Positions 1-5,982 of a stretch of 9,184 nt of DNA are shown here, in pieces. The DNA lies in contig JAEWPQ010000291.1 in NCBI GenBank assembly GCA_023460575.1, positions 1 to 9,184 of the forward strand, written 5' to 3'. Source of the stretch: Bacillota bacterium (GTDB lineage: Bacteria > Bacillota > Clostridia > Lachnospirales > Lachnospiraceae). A program made the position numbers and the translations under genes. Each line of letters opens with the position of its first letter. Positions within the stretch are counted from its first letter, which is position 1. The notes beneath the pieces are model-generated. The model ran no database searches and was not told the origin of the DNA. It saw nothing but the letters and a program-made list of their open reading frames with translations.

Positions 1-17
1 TGAGAGGTAGACCTAAG

Positions 18-1151
18 ATGGCAGAAAGTAAAAAAGATTATTATGAAATCCTTGGCGTTTCCAAAGATGCAGATGATGCAGCACTTAAGAAGGCCTATCG
101 CGCATTGGCTAAAAAATACCATCCGGATACGAACCCTGGAGATGCTGCCGCTGCTGAAAAATTCAAACAGGCCTCCGAAGCTTACAGTGTTTTAAGTGAT
201 CCGGATAAAAGACGTCAGTATGACCAGTTTGGTTCTGCTGCATTTGACGGAAGCGGCGGAGCAGGCGGATTTGGCGGCTTTGATTTTAATGGTTCGGATA
301 TGGGGGATATTTTCGGAGATATTTTCGGAGATATCTTTGGCGGCGGAAGAAGAAGCGCCCAGTATAACGGTCCATTAAAGGGAGCCAACTTAAGAACCAG
401 CATCCGCATCAGCTTTGAGGAAGCAATTTTCGGCTGCGAGCGGGAGATTGAGATCAATTTTAAGGAAGAGTGCGCTTCCTGTCATGGAAGTGGTGCAAAA
501 GCGGGAACATCACCGGTAACCTGCCCCAAATGTAACGGAAAAGGCAAGATCATGTACACCCAGCAGTCTTTCTTTGGCCAGATACAGAATGTACAGACAT
601 GTCCGGACTGCGGCGGTACCGGCAAGGTGATTAAGGAGAAGTGCCCGGACTGCTACGGAACAGGATATATTACCAGAAGAAAGAAAATTAAGGTTACCGT
701 TCCGGCAGGAATCGATAACGGTCAGTCTGTCCGTCTGGCAGGAGCAGGGGAACCTGGAAGCAACGGAGGAGAGAGGGGAGACCTTCTGGTTGAGGCAGTG
801 GTATCCAATCACCCCATATTTAAACGTCAGGATACCAGTATTTTCTCTACTGTACCCATTTCCTTTGCAAAAGCGGCACTGGGTGGTACAATTCTGATAA
901 AAACCGTAGACGGCGATGTGGAATACGAAGTAAAAGCAGGAACCCAGACAGATACCAAGGTGCGCTTAAAAGGAAAGGGTGTTCCTACCCTGCGTAACCG
1001 TGCTGTCAGAGGTGATCACTATGTTACACTTGTTGTTTCAGTCCCTGAGCGCCTGACTGAGGCACAAAAGGAAGCACTGAAGAATTTTGATGATGCAATG
1101 AATGGTAATGCAGACAGTGATAAACATAAAAAGAAGGGACTTTTCAAATAA
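18..1151 (+). CDS. dnaJ: Chaperone protein DnaJ (class A Hsp40)
   Basis: Cytosolic co-chaperone that delivers unfolded clients to DnaK and stimulates its ATPase. The 377-residue length is normal for full-length class A DnaJ. Seen in order: J domain (about residues 6-70) with the HPD motif at 35-37; a Gly/Phe-rich linker (about 76-112) with three consecutive DIFG units from residue 97; a zinc-binding domain with four CxxCxGxG motifs at C152/C155, C169/C172, C195/C198 and C209/C212; then the C-terminal client-binding and dimerisation region. All eight zinc cysteines and the HPD are intact, so the protein should be functional. The ATG at 18 follows a purine-rich stretch (GAGAGG) at the left edge. 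In Firmicutes this gene normally ends a heat-shock operon with hrcA, grpE and dnaK, which would lie just left of the window; their promoter and CIRCE element are therefore not visible. No GC-rich terminator separates it from the next gene. Confidence 0.98.
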   Translation: MAESKKDYYEILGVSKDADDAALKKAYRALAKKYHPDTNPGDAAAAEKFKQASEAYSVLSDPDKRRQYDQFGSAAFDGSGGAGGFGGFDFNGSDMGDIFGDIFGDIFGGGRRSAQYNGPLKGANLRTSIRISFEEAIFGCEREIEINFKEECASCHGSGAKAGTSPVTCPKCNGKGKIMYTQQSFFGQIQNVQTCPDCGGTGKVIKEKCPDCYGTGYITRRKKIKVTVPAGIDNGQSVRLAGAGEPGSNGGERGDLLVEAVVSNHPIFKRQDTSIFSTVPISFAKAALGGTILIKTVDGDVEYEVKAGTQTDTKVRLKGKGVPTLRNRAVRGDHYVTLVVSVPERLTEAQKEALKNFDDAMNGNADSDKHKKKGLFK

Positions 1152-1189
1152 AGCCTTTGAAAGTACATGTCTCAGAGAAGGGGGAAGGT

Positions 1190-1750
1190 ATGAAAGGGGT
1201 AAATAAAAATTTTTTATGGGCAGCGGCCTTGTCAGGAATGATAATCCTGCTGTCCATGAATGCATTGGCAGATAACGGACAGACCGCCAGAAGTTTTCCG
1301 GGCTGGAATGGGTCAGGAACGACAATTGGCGGACCTGGTAATTCCAGTGATTATTTTGACTTCTGGGATGACGAGGAAGAGGACGATGATGGCCCGGGAA
1401 ACCGAAGTTCAGGAAGAGGGTGGTACTACAGCCCTGCGGGCTGGTGGTTCCAGTACAGTGACGGTACATGGCCCTCTGACTGCTGGAAATATATAGACGG
1501 CAGATGGTACCGCTTTGATCAGGGGGGACACATGGTTACAGGCTGGTATACGGACAAGAATGGAGCAAAGTATTATTTAAATCCAGTTGATGACGGAATG
1601 CTTGGCGCCATGAGAACCGGCTGGCAGCTGATTGACAAAAAGGCATATTATTTTAACACCATGTCTGACGGAACACTGGGCAGACTTCTTTTTAATACAG
1701 TCACACCCGATGGATATAAGGTTGGGGCTGACGGTGCATGGGTTCAGTAA
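1190..1750 (+). CDS. Secreted protein with choline-binding-type cell-wall repeats
   Basis: Predicted exported surface protein of 186 residues. The reading frame is open from 1157, but the ATG at 1190 has a strong Shine-Dalgarno (AAGGGGG, about 6 bases upstream) and puts a signal peptide at the exact N terminus: a Lys-containing n-region, a hydrophobic core (about residues 8-23) and a signal peptidase I site after A25-L26-A27. The mature part begins with a Gly/Ser/Asn-rich linker, an acidic cluster DDEEEDDD (60-67), then from about residue 77 to the end several aromatic repeats of the GWYY / WWFQYSDGTW / GRWYRFD / GWY..G..YYLN type. This pattern fits the CW_binding (choline-binding-like) repeat family, which attaches proteins to wall teichoic or other wall polymers. 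No catalytic domain is visible, so the ligand and role are unknown. It lies 38 bases after dnaJ with no terminator between, so it may be read through from the chaperone operon; a hairpin follows directly after it. Confidence 0.85.
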   Translation: MKGVNKNFLWAAALSGMIILLSMNALADNGQTARSFPGWNGSGTTIGGPGNSSDYFDFWDDEEEDDDGPGNRSSGRGWYYSPAGWWFQYSDGTWPSDCWKYIDGRWYRFDQGGHMVTGWYTDKNGAKYYLNPVDDGMLGAMRTGWQLIDKKAYYFNTMSDGTLGRLLFNTVTPDGYKVGADGAWVQ

Positions 1751-1769
1751 GAATCTTTTCGGATAAACA

Positions 1770-1829
1770 AAAAACAGGAGACATTTGAGATGACTGAATC
1801 ATCAGCCGTTCCAAATTTCTCCTGTTTTT
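1770..1829 (+). terminator. Long imperfect hairpin terminator after the wall-repeat gene
   Basis: The arms AAAAACAGGAGA (1770-1781) and TCTCCTGTTTTT (1818-1829) are perfect 12-base complements. Inside them a further 5-base stem (1783-1787 with 1812-1816) and a small hairpin GATGA/TCATC (1789-1793 with 1799-1803) continue the structure. The T run closes the right arm, and the A run on the left makes the element work in principle on either strand. It begins 20 bases after the stop codon of the wall-repeat gene and probably ends the dnaJ-side transcript. Confidence 0.8.
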
Positions 1830-2108
1830 CATTACAAATTCTAATTGCCTTTAGATTGTAATTTTGTAAAAAAGATTCTGTTCCGGTCCCGGACACTCAG
1901 GCGGGTGTGTGATGGGGTGTAATGCATCAAGGAATTTCGTTTACTTGATATGTTTTTTTGCCCTTACATCCGGTACGGAACAAAAGTCTTTTTCATCCGT
2001 TCATTTAGTTAATGCACCAGGAAGAATTTTTATTGCAAACTTTTTAAAAAAATTTAAAAAAAATATTTTTTTTCCGGAATATATGAGAGAATGCCTGATT
2101 TTCTGCGC
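1830..2108. other. AT-rich intergenic stretch, no convincing gene
   Basis: No reading frame here has a ribosome-binding site or recognisable protein. A 75-codon frame at 1909-2136 exists, but its product is low in complexity, it lacks a Shine-Dalgarno and it overlaps the promoter described next, so I do not call it. Small structures seen: a GC-rich patch near 1880-1907 that can fold into two short hairpins (TCCGG/CCGGA and ACACTC/GGGTGT), and a weak terminator-like stem ATCAAG/CTTGAT (1926-1931 with 1944-1949) followed three bases later by seven Ts (1953-1959). I see no T-box core, CIRCE element or familiar riboswitch. The right end is very AT-rich. Confidence 0.5.
2041..2073. promoter_or_regulatory. 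Phased A/T tracts upstream of the permease promoter
   Basis: Runs of A at 2046-2052 (seven) and 2056-2063 (eight) and of T at 2066-2073 (eight) have centres about 10 bases apart, that is about one helical turn. Such phasing is the classic signature of intrinsically curved DNA. The block ends about 35 bases upstream of the -35 box at 2109, where curved or AT-rich DNA can raise promoter activity by contact with RNA polymerase alpha subunits. The phasing is seen; the activating role is inference. Confidence 0.45.
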
Positions 2109-2137
2109 TTGCAACCCATATCATTGTATGTTATGAT
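2109..2137 (+). promoter_or_regulatory. Vegetative (sigma-A type) promoter for the permease-thiI operon
   Basis: TTGCAA (2109-2114) and TATGAT (2132-2137) are separated by exactly 17 bases, close to the TTGACA-N17-TATAAT consensus. Transcription would start near 2144 and give a leader of about 60 bases before the permease ATG at 2205. This placement also argues against the earlier in-frame ATG codons at 2091 and 2133, which lie upstream of or inside the -10 box. Confidence 0.75.
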
Positions 2138-2204
2138 ATCATGTGGTTTTCCTTATAAAGGATTTTTATTGGAAAAGGAACTGACTAAAGAAAGGAAACA
2201 GACG

Positions 2205-2951
2205 ATGGTTCAATATTTAATTGTCTGCCCTCTTGTTTTTCTGGCTGGTCTTATAGACTCGATTGCCGGCGGGGGAGGACTCATCTCACTGCCTGCATAT
2301 CTTGCTGCGGGAATACCGCCTCATCTTGCTATTGGAACCAATAAGATGGGATCTGCCATGGGGACAGTAATTTCTACGGCACGGTTTGCGAAAAATGGTT
2401 ATATTAAAGTGAAACTGTCTTTGTGCGCAGCACTTCTGGCAATGGGCGGTTCTGTAATCGGAGCCCATTTATCCATGCTTGCCAGTGAACTGGTGTTGAA
2501 AACCATGATGTTAGTGGCACTGCCGGTTGTTGCTTTCTATGTTTTGAAGAATAAAAATTTGGGAGAGCAGGAAGATAAAAAAGAAGTATCTGAGAAGAAG
2601 ATGTTTATGGTCACCATGGGAGCAGCCCTTGTGATTGGCTGCTATGACGGATTTTACGGACCTGGAACGGGGACATTTCTGCTTCTTGTGCTGACCGGAC
2701 TTGCAGGAATGGATATCAGAAGCGCTTCCGGTACAACGAAGGTCATTAATTTGTCATCCAATATTGCAGCTCTTACAACATTTTTAATAAATGGAAAAGT
2801 ATTAATACCCCTTGGCCTTGCAGCCGGTGTATTCAGTATAGCAGGACATTATATCGGTTCAGGACTTGTGGTGAAGAATGGGCTTAAGATTGTCCGTCCG
2901 GTTGTACTTGTGGTCCTGCTGTGTCTCTTTGTGAAAATAATAAAAGGATAG
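2205..2951 (+). CDS. TauE/SafE family (YfcA-like) membrane permease
   Basis: Integral membrane protein of 248 residues from a family of predicted anion exporters linked in some members to sulfite, sulfonate or sulfoacetate. The substrate cannot be read from sequence. The start is the ATG at 2205, preceded by AAAGGA about 10 bases away and downstream of the promoter; starting at 2091 would add a 38-residue non-hydrophobic segment. The family's internal duplication is visible: first half with D18-S-I-A-G-G-G-G and ISLPAYLAAGIPPHLAIGTN, second half with D148-G-F-Y-G-P-G-T-G-T and DIRSASGTTK. Several hydrophobic segments surround a charged cytoplasmic loop rich in Lys and Glu (about residues 113-130). 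It is the first gene of the operon and ends 9 bases before prmA, so the two should be translated from one message. Shared transcription with a cysteine desulfurase and ThiI makes a sulfur-related role tempting but unproven. Confidence 0.9.
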   Translation: MVQYLIVCPLVFLAGLIDSIAGGGGLISLPAYLAAGIPPHLAIGTNKMGSAMGTVISTARFAKNGYIKVKLSLCAALLAMGGSVIGAHLSMLASELVLKTMMLVALPVVAFYVLKNKNLGEQEDKKEVSEKKMFMVTMGAALVIGCYDGFYGPGTGTFLLLVLTGLAGMDIRSASGTTKVINLSSNIAALTTFLINGKVLIPLGLAAGVFSIAGHYIGSGLVVKNGLKIVRPVVLVVLLCLFVKIIKG

Positions 2952-2960
2952 GGAATTGTT

Positions 2961-3923
2961 ATGAAATGGAAGAAATTTACGCTTACTACAACCACAGAGG
3001 CTGTTGATCTGGTCAGCAGCATGTTTGATGAAATTGGAATTGAAGGAATTGAAATAGAAGACAACATTCCTCTTACTGAAGCGGAAACAAAGGGGATGTT
3101 TATTGATATTCTTCCGGAACTTCCGCCGGATGAAGGAATTGCAAGAGTGAGTTTTTATCTGGATCCTGACTCTGATACGGATATAGATGGGATGTTAAAA
3201 AAGGTGGAAGAGGGACTGGACGAGCTTTCCATGTTTACTGATTTAGGAGCCCGTACCATTGAGACCAGTGAGACAGAAGATAAAGACTGGATTAACAACT
3301 GGAAGCAGTATTTTAAACCATTTACAGTTGATGATATTTTAATTAAACCCACCTGGGAGGCTATTCCAAACGAGCATAAAGACAAGCTTTTAATCGAGAT
3401 CGATCCTGGAACTGCCTTTGGTACAGGCCAGCATGAGACCACTCAGCTTTGCATCCGCCAGCTGAAAAAATATGTAACGAAAGATACCCTGGTTCTTGAT
3501 GTGGGTACCGGAAGCGGAATTCTTGGAATCACAGCTTTAAAGCTGGGAGCCAGGGAAGTTTTCGGAACAGATCTGGATGAAAATGCCATTATTGCCGTAA
3601 TGGAAAATATGGAGTCCAATCACATTGATCCCGCCAAATTTAAAGTTTTAAAAGGAAATATCATTGATGATCAGAAAGTAAAAGAAGCCGCAGGCTTTGA
3701 AAAATATGATGTTGTAGTTGCAAACATACTGGCTGATGTAATTATTCCATTGCAGATAGAAGTTCCGGTTCATATGAAGAAAGGCGCTGTATTTATTACT
3801 TCTGGTATCATTAATATGAAAGAAGAAGCAGTAAAGCAGGCGTTTGCCGCCAACGATGCCTTTGAACTTATGGAGATCACTTATCAGGGAGAGTGGGTTT
3901 CTGTGACCGTAAGAAAGAAATAG
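2961..3923 (+). CDS. prmA: Ribosomal protein L11 methyltransferase PrmA
   Basis: SAM-dependent enzyme that methylates ribosomal protein L11 in the cytosol. The 320 residues are normal for the family. An N-terminal substrate-binding domain (about 1-120) is followed by the linker and Rossmann methyltransferase domain. Recognisable motifs: DPGTAFGTGQHETT starting at D148, with GTGQHE at 154-159; SAM motif I LDVGTGSG with D180 and G182/G184/G186; the acidic end of strand 2 in GTDLDENAI; and the catalytic-site motif ANILADV at 254-260. The ATG at 2961 follows an AGGATAGGG purine stretch that overlaps the permease stop. In B. subtilis the homologue (yqeT) sits between dnaJ and rsmE; here the same order holds apart from two inserted genes. 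The stop codon TAG is the first base plus the beginning of the 51-base tandem repeat, an unusual junction. Confidence 0.97.
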   Translation: MKWKKFTLTTTTEAVDLVSSMFDEIGIEGIEIEDNIPLTEAETKGMFIDILPELPPDEGIARVSFYLDPDSDTDIDGMLKKVEEGLDELSMFTDLGARTIETSETEDKDWINNWKQYFKPFTVDDILIKPTWEAIPNEHKDKLLIEIDPGTAFGTGQHETTQLCIRQLKKYVTKDTLVLDVGTGSGILGITALKLGAREVFGTDLDENAIIAVMENMESNHIDPAKFKVLKGNIIDDQKVKEAAGFEKYDVVVANILADVIIPLQIEVPVHMKKGAVFITSGIINMKEEAVKQAFAANDAFELMEITYQGEWVSVTVRKK

Positions 3924-4034
3924 GAAAGAGGAGCGTCCTGCGGACATACCTTTATGTCCAAAAAGCATGGACAGGAAAGAGGAGCGTCCTGCGGACATAC
4001 CTTTATGTCCAAAAAGCATGGACAGGAAAGAGGA
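3922..4034 (+). repeat. 51-base direct tandem repeat, 2.2 copies, between prmA and rsmE
   Basis: Two perfect 51-base copies (3922-3972 and 3973-4023) are followed by the first 11 bases of a third (4024-4034). Each unit starts with the purine block AGGAAAGAGG, the same kind of sequence that forms the rsmE Shine-Dalgarno. Each unit has four alternating blocks GTCC, GGAC, GTCC, GGAC (3935, 3942, 3956, 3969 in copy 1). These allow competing hairpins: GGACATA/TATGTCC with a 4-base loop (3942-3948 with 3953-3959), or GTCC/GGAC plus TGTCCA/TGGACA (3955-3960 with 3968-3973). The unit length is divisible by three, and five of the six reading frames are free of stops. It is not a CRISPR, as there are no spacers. 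Origin and function are unknown to me. Confidence 0.95.
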
Positions 4035-4045
4035 AAGAGGAAACC

Positions 4046-4786
4046 ATGTATCATTTTTTTGTGCAGCAGGATCAGATCGGAGAGACCACGGTCCGGATCG
4101 CAGGAACAGATGTTAACCATATAAAAAATGTGCTGCGTATGGGACCGGGTGAGGAACTCCTGCTTAGCAACGGAGTGGATAAAGATTATTTGTGTGAGAT
4201 CCAGTCTATTTCTTCTGATGAAGTTACGGCGAAGATATTGGAGATCAGGGAAGGCGGTTCAGAGCTGCCTGTAAAGCTTTATTTATTTCAGGGACTTCCC
4301 AAAAGCGATAAGATGGAACTGATTATACAGAAAGCGGTTGAATTGGGAGTTTATCAGATTATTCCGGTTGAAACTAAGCGCGCTGTAGTGAAACTGGATA
4401 AAAAGAAAGAAGAATCCAAAATCAAACGCTGGACGGCTGTTTCAGAAAGCGCAGCCAAACAGTCCAAACGGCTTTTGATTCCGGAAGTGACAGGCGTAAA
4501 GACTCTTCGGGAGGCGTTTTTATATGCAAAGGATTTTGACGTACTGTTGCTTCCCTTTGAACATGCTGAAGGCATGATGCAGACCCGGGAGATTTTTTCC
4601 CGCATAAGACCGGGGATGAGAGTTGGTATTTTTATCGGACCGGAAGGCGGATTTGAAGACGGAGAAGTGGAACTTGGAGAAACATACGGCGCTAATACGA
4701 TCACACTGGGTAAGCGCATCTTACGGACGGAAACAGCGGGACTTTTTGTTCTTTCCGTACTTGCGTTTCAGTTGGAAAGCGTTTAG
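4046..4786 (+). CDS. rsmE: 16S rRNA (uracil-1498-N3)-methyltransferase RsmE
   Basis: SPOUT-class enzyme that uses SAM to methylate N3 of U1498 in 16S rRNA of the small subunit. From the ATG at 4046 the protein has 246 residues, the usual length, and begins MYHFFV as expected for the N-terminal PUA-like domain. Family signatures: FQGLPKSDKMELIIQKAVELGV, split here as FQGLPKSDK then MELIIQKAVELG; RWTAVSESAAKQSKR; GPEGGF at 198-203; and LRTETA at 226-231 in the SAM-binding knot. The frame stays open upstream to an ATG at 3893, which would add 51 residues made mostly of the tandem repeat and overlapping prmA. I reject that start, because 4046 has a good purine-rich site (AGAGGAAAGAGG) and the conserved fold starts there. 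The 122-base gap after prmA is the longest inside the operon and is occupied by the repeat. It ends 13 bases before the desulfurase. Confidence 0.97.
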   Translation: MYHFFVQQDQIGETTVRIAGTDVNHIKNVLRMGPGEELLLSNGVDKDYLCEIQSISSDEVTAKILEIREGGSELPVKLYLFQGLPKSDKMELIIQKAVELGVYQIIPVETKRAVVKLDKKKEESKIKRWTAVSESAAKQSKRLLIPEVTGVKTLREAFLYAKDFDVLLLPFEHAEGMMQTREIFSRIRPGMRVGIFIGPEGGFEDGEVELGETYGANTITLGKRILRTETAGLFVLSVLAFQLESV

Positions 4787-4799
4787 GGAGATGATTTAA

Positions 4800-5954
4800 A
4801 TGGAAGCATATTTTGATAATTCGGCTACGACCAGAGTGCTGGAGCCGGTCAGAGAGATTATAGTAAAAACAATGATGGAGGATTATGGAAATCCATCTGC
4901 CAGGCATAAAAAAGGACTGGAGGCGGAACGGTATATCAAAGAAGCAGCAGAAACCATAGCCGGAACTTTAAAAGTGGCCGCAAAGGAGATTGTATTTACA
5001 TCCGGTGGTTCCGAGTCCAACAATATGGCTGTTATTGCCACCGCTATGGCCAATAAACGGGCAGGAAACCATATTATCAGTACAGGAATTGAACACGCTT
5101 CCGTATATAACCCTCTTGCTTATCTGGAAGAACAGGGATTTCGGGTGACTTATCTTTCCGTTGACGGACAGGGACATATTAATTTAGAAGAACTGGAAGA
5201 AGCAATCTGCCCTGAGACCATTCTGGTTACCATTATGTATGTAAACAATGAAATCGGTTCCATTGAGCCGGTGGAGGCCATTTCTAAAGTTATAAAGAAG
5301 AAAAATCCTGATATTTTATTCCATGTAGATGCCATTCAGGCTTATGGGAAACTCTTAATCCGGCCCAAAAACCAGGGAATTGATCTGCTTTCTGTAAGTG
5401 CCCACAAATTTCATGGACCAAAAGGTGTAGGTTTTCTTTATATCGATAAGCGGGTCAGAATAAGACCTATGATTTATGGTGGAGGCCAGCAAAGAGGAAT
5501 GCGCTCCGGAACGGAGAATGTTCCCGGTATTGCCGGTTTAGCTGCTGCTGCAAACTATATGTATACCAATCACAGGGAGAAAATGCGGGGAATCATAGAG
5601 CTTAAGGATTATATGATTGACAGATTGTCAGAAATAGAGGGAGTAACCATTAACAGCTTAAAAGGAGAATTGTCAGCGCCCCAGATTGTCAGCGCCAGTT
5701 TTTTGGGCATCCGCAGTGAAGTACTTCTTCATGCGCTGGAAGAGAGAGAAATCTATGTATCTTCCGGGTCTGCCTGTTCCTCCAATCACCCGGCTGTCAG
5801 CGGAACCTTAAAAGGGATAGGCTTAAGACAAGAGCTTCTTGATTCTACCTTAAGATTCAGCTTTGGAATTTTTAATACAAGGGAAGAAGTGGACTACTGC
5901 ATTGAAACCTTAAAAGAATTGCTGCCTGTACTCAGACGGTATCAGAGAGGTTAG
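4800..5954 (+). CDS. Cysteine desulfurase, NifS/IscS class, partner of ThiI
   Basis: PLP-dependent enzyme that removes sulfur from cysteine, giving alanine and an enzyme persulfide for delivery to acceptors. The 384 residues cover the whole aminotransferase class V fold. Visible: N-terminal YFDNSATT; PLP phosphate motif SGGSESNN; H99 stacking on PLP in GIEHAS; D177 and Q180 in HVDAIQAYGK; Schiff-base lysine K203 in SAHKFHGPKG; RSGTENVPG; and the persulfide cysteine C326 in SSGSACSS. All catalytic residues are present. The ATG at 4800 has GGGAG, which overlaps the rsmE stop. thiI follows after 28 bases. In B. subtilis the dedicated desulfurase NifZ is encoded next to a ThiI without rhodanese domain and supplies sulfur for tRNA 4-thiouridine, so I read this gene as a NifZ-type desulfurase. 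A broader role in Fe-S assembly cannot be excluded, as no iscU is in view. Confidence 0.93.
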   Translation: MEAYFDNSATTRVLEPVREIIVKTMMEDYGNPSARHKKGLEAERYIKEAAETIAGTLKVAAKEIVFTSGGSESNNMAVIATAMANKRAGNHIISTGIEHASVYNPLAYLEEQGFRVTYLSVDGQGHINLEELEEAICPETILVTIMYVNNEIGSIEPVEAISKVIKKKNPDILFHVDAIQAYGKLLIRPKNQGIDLLSVSAHKFHGPKGVGFLYIDKRVRIRPMIYGGGQQRGMRSGTENVPGIAGLAAAANYMYTNHREKMRGIIELKDYMIDRLSEIEGVTINSLKGELSAPQIVSASFLGIRSEVLLHALEEREIYVSSGSACSSNHPAVSGTLKGIGLRQELLDSTLRFSFGIFNTREEVDYCIETLKELLPVLRRYQRG

Positions 5955-5982
5955 ATGGGTTTTTACAAAGAAAGGACAACAG

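Noticed and set aside
306..341. Three 12-base near-identical units in dnaJ encoding DIFG repeats
   Set aside because: The Gly/Phe linker of DnaJ normally holds repeated DIFG-like units, including in E. coli, so this is family sequence and not a new repeat.
1142..1162. TTTCAAA/TTTGAAA hairpin over the dnaJ stop codon as a terminator
   Set aside because: The stem is seven mostly A-T pairs with no T run after it, too weak to call.
1926..1959. ATCAAG/CTTGAT stem plus T run as an attenuator before the permease gene
   Set aside because: It lies well upstream of the clear promoter at 2109-2137, the stem is short and AT-rich, and nothing is transcribed into it unless the upstream terminator leaks.
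1909..2136. 75-codon plus-strand reading frame in the intergenic gap
   Set aside because: No Shine-Dalgarno, no recognisable protein, runs through the A/T tracts and ends inside the promoter -10 box.
2091..2204. Longer N terminus for the TauE/SafE permease
   Set aside because: It would start upstream of the mapped -35/-10 pair and add a segment with no family match; the ATG at 2205 has its own ribosome-binding site and starts a membrane segment.
3922..4034. CRISPR-like array
   Set aside because: Copies abut directly with no unique spacers, there are only two full units, and no cas genes are near.
3648..4120. Minus-strand reading frames with repeated FGHKGMSAGRSSF-type peptides
   Set aside because: They arise from the tandem repeat being open in five frames and overlap prmA and rsmE; no start signals support them.
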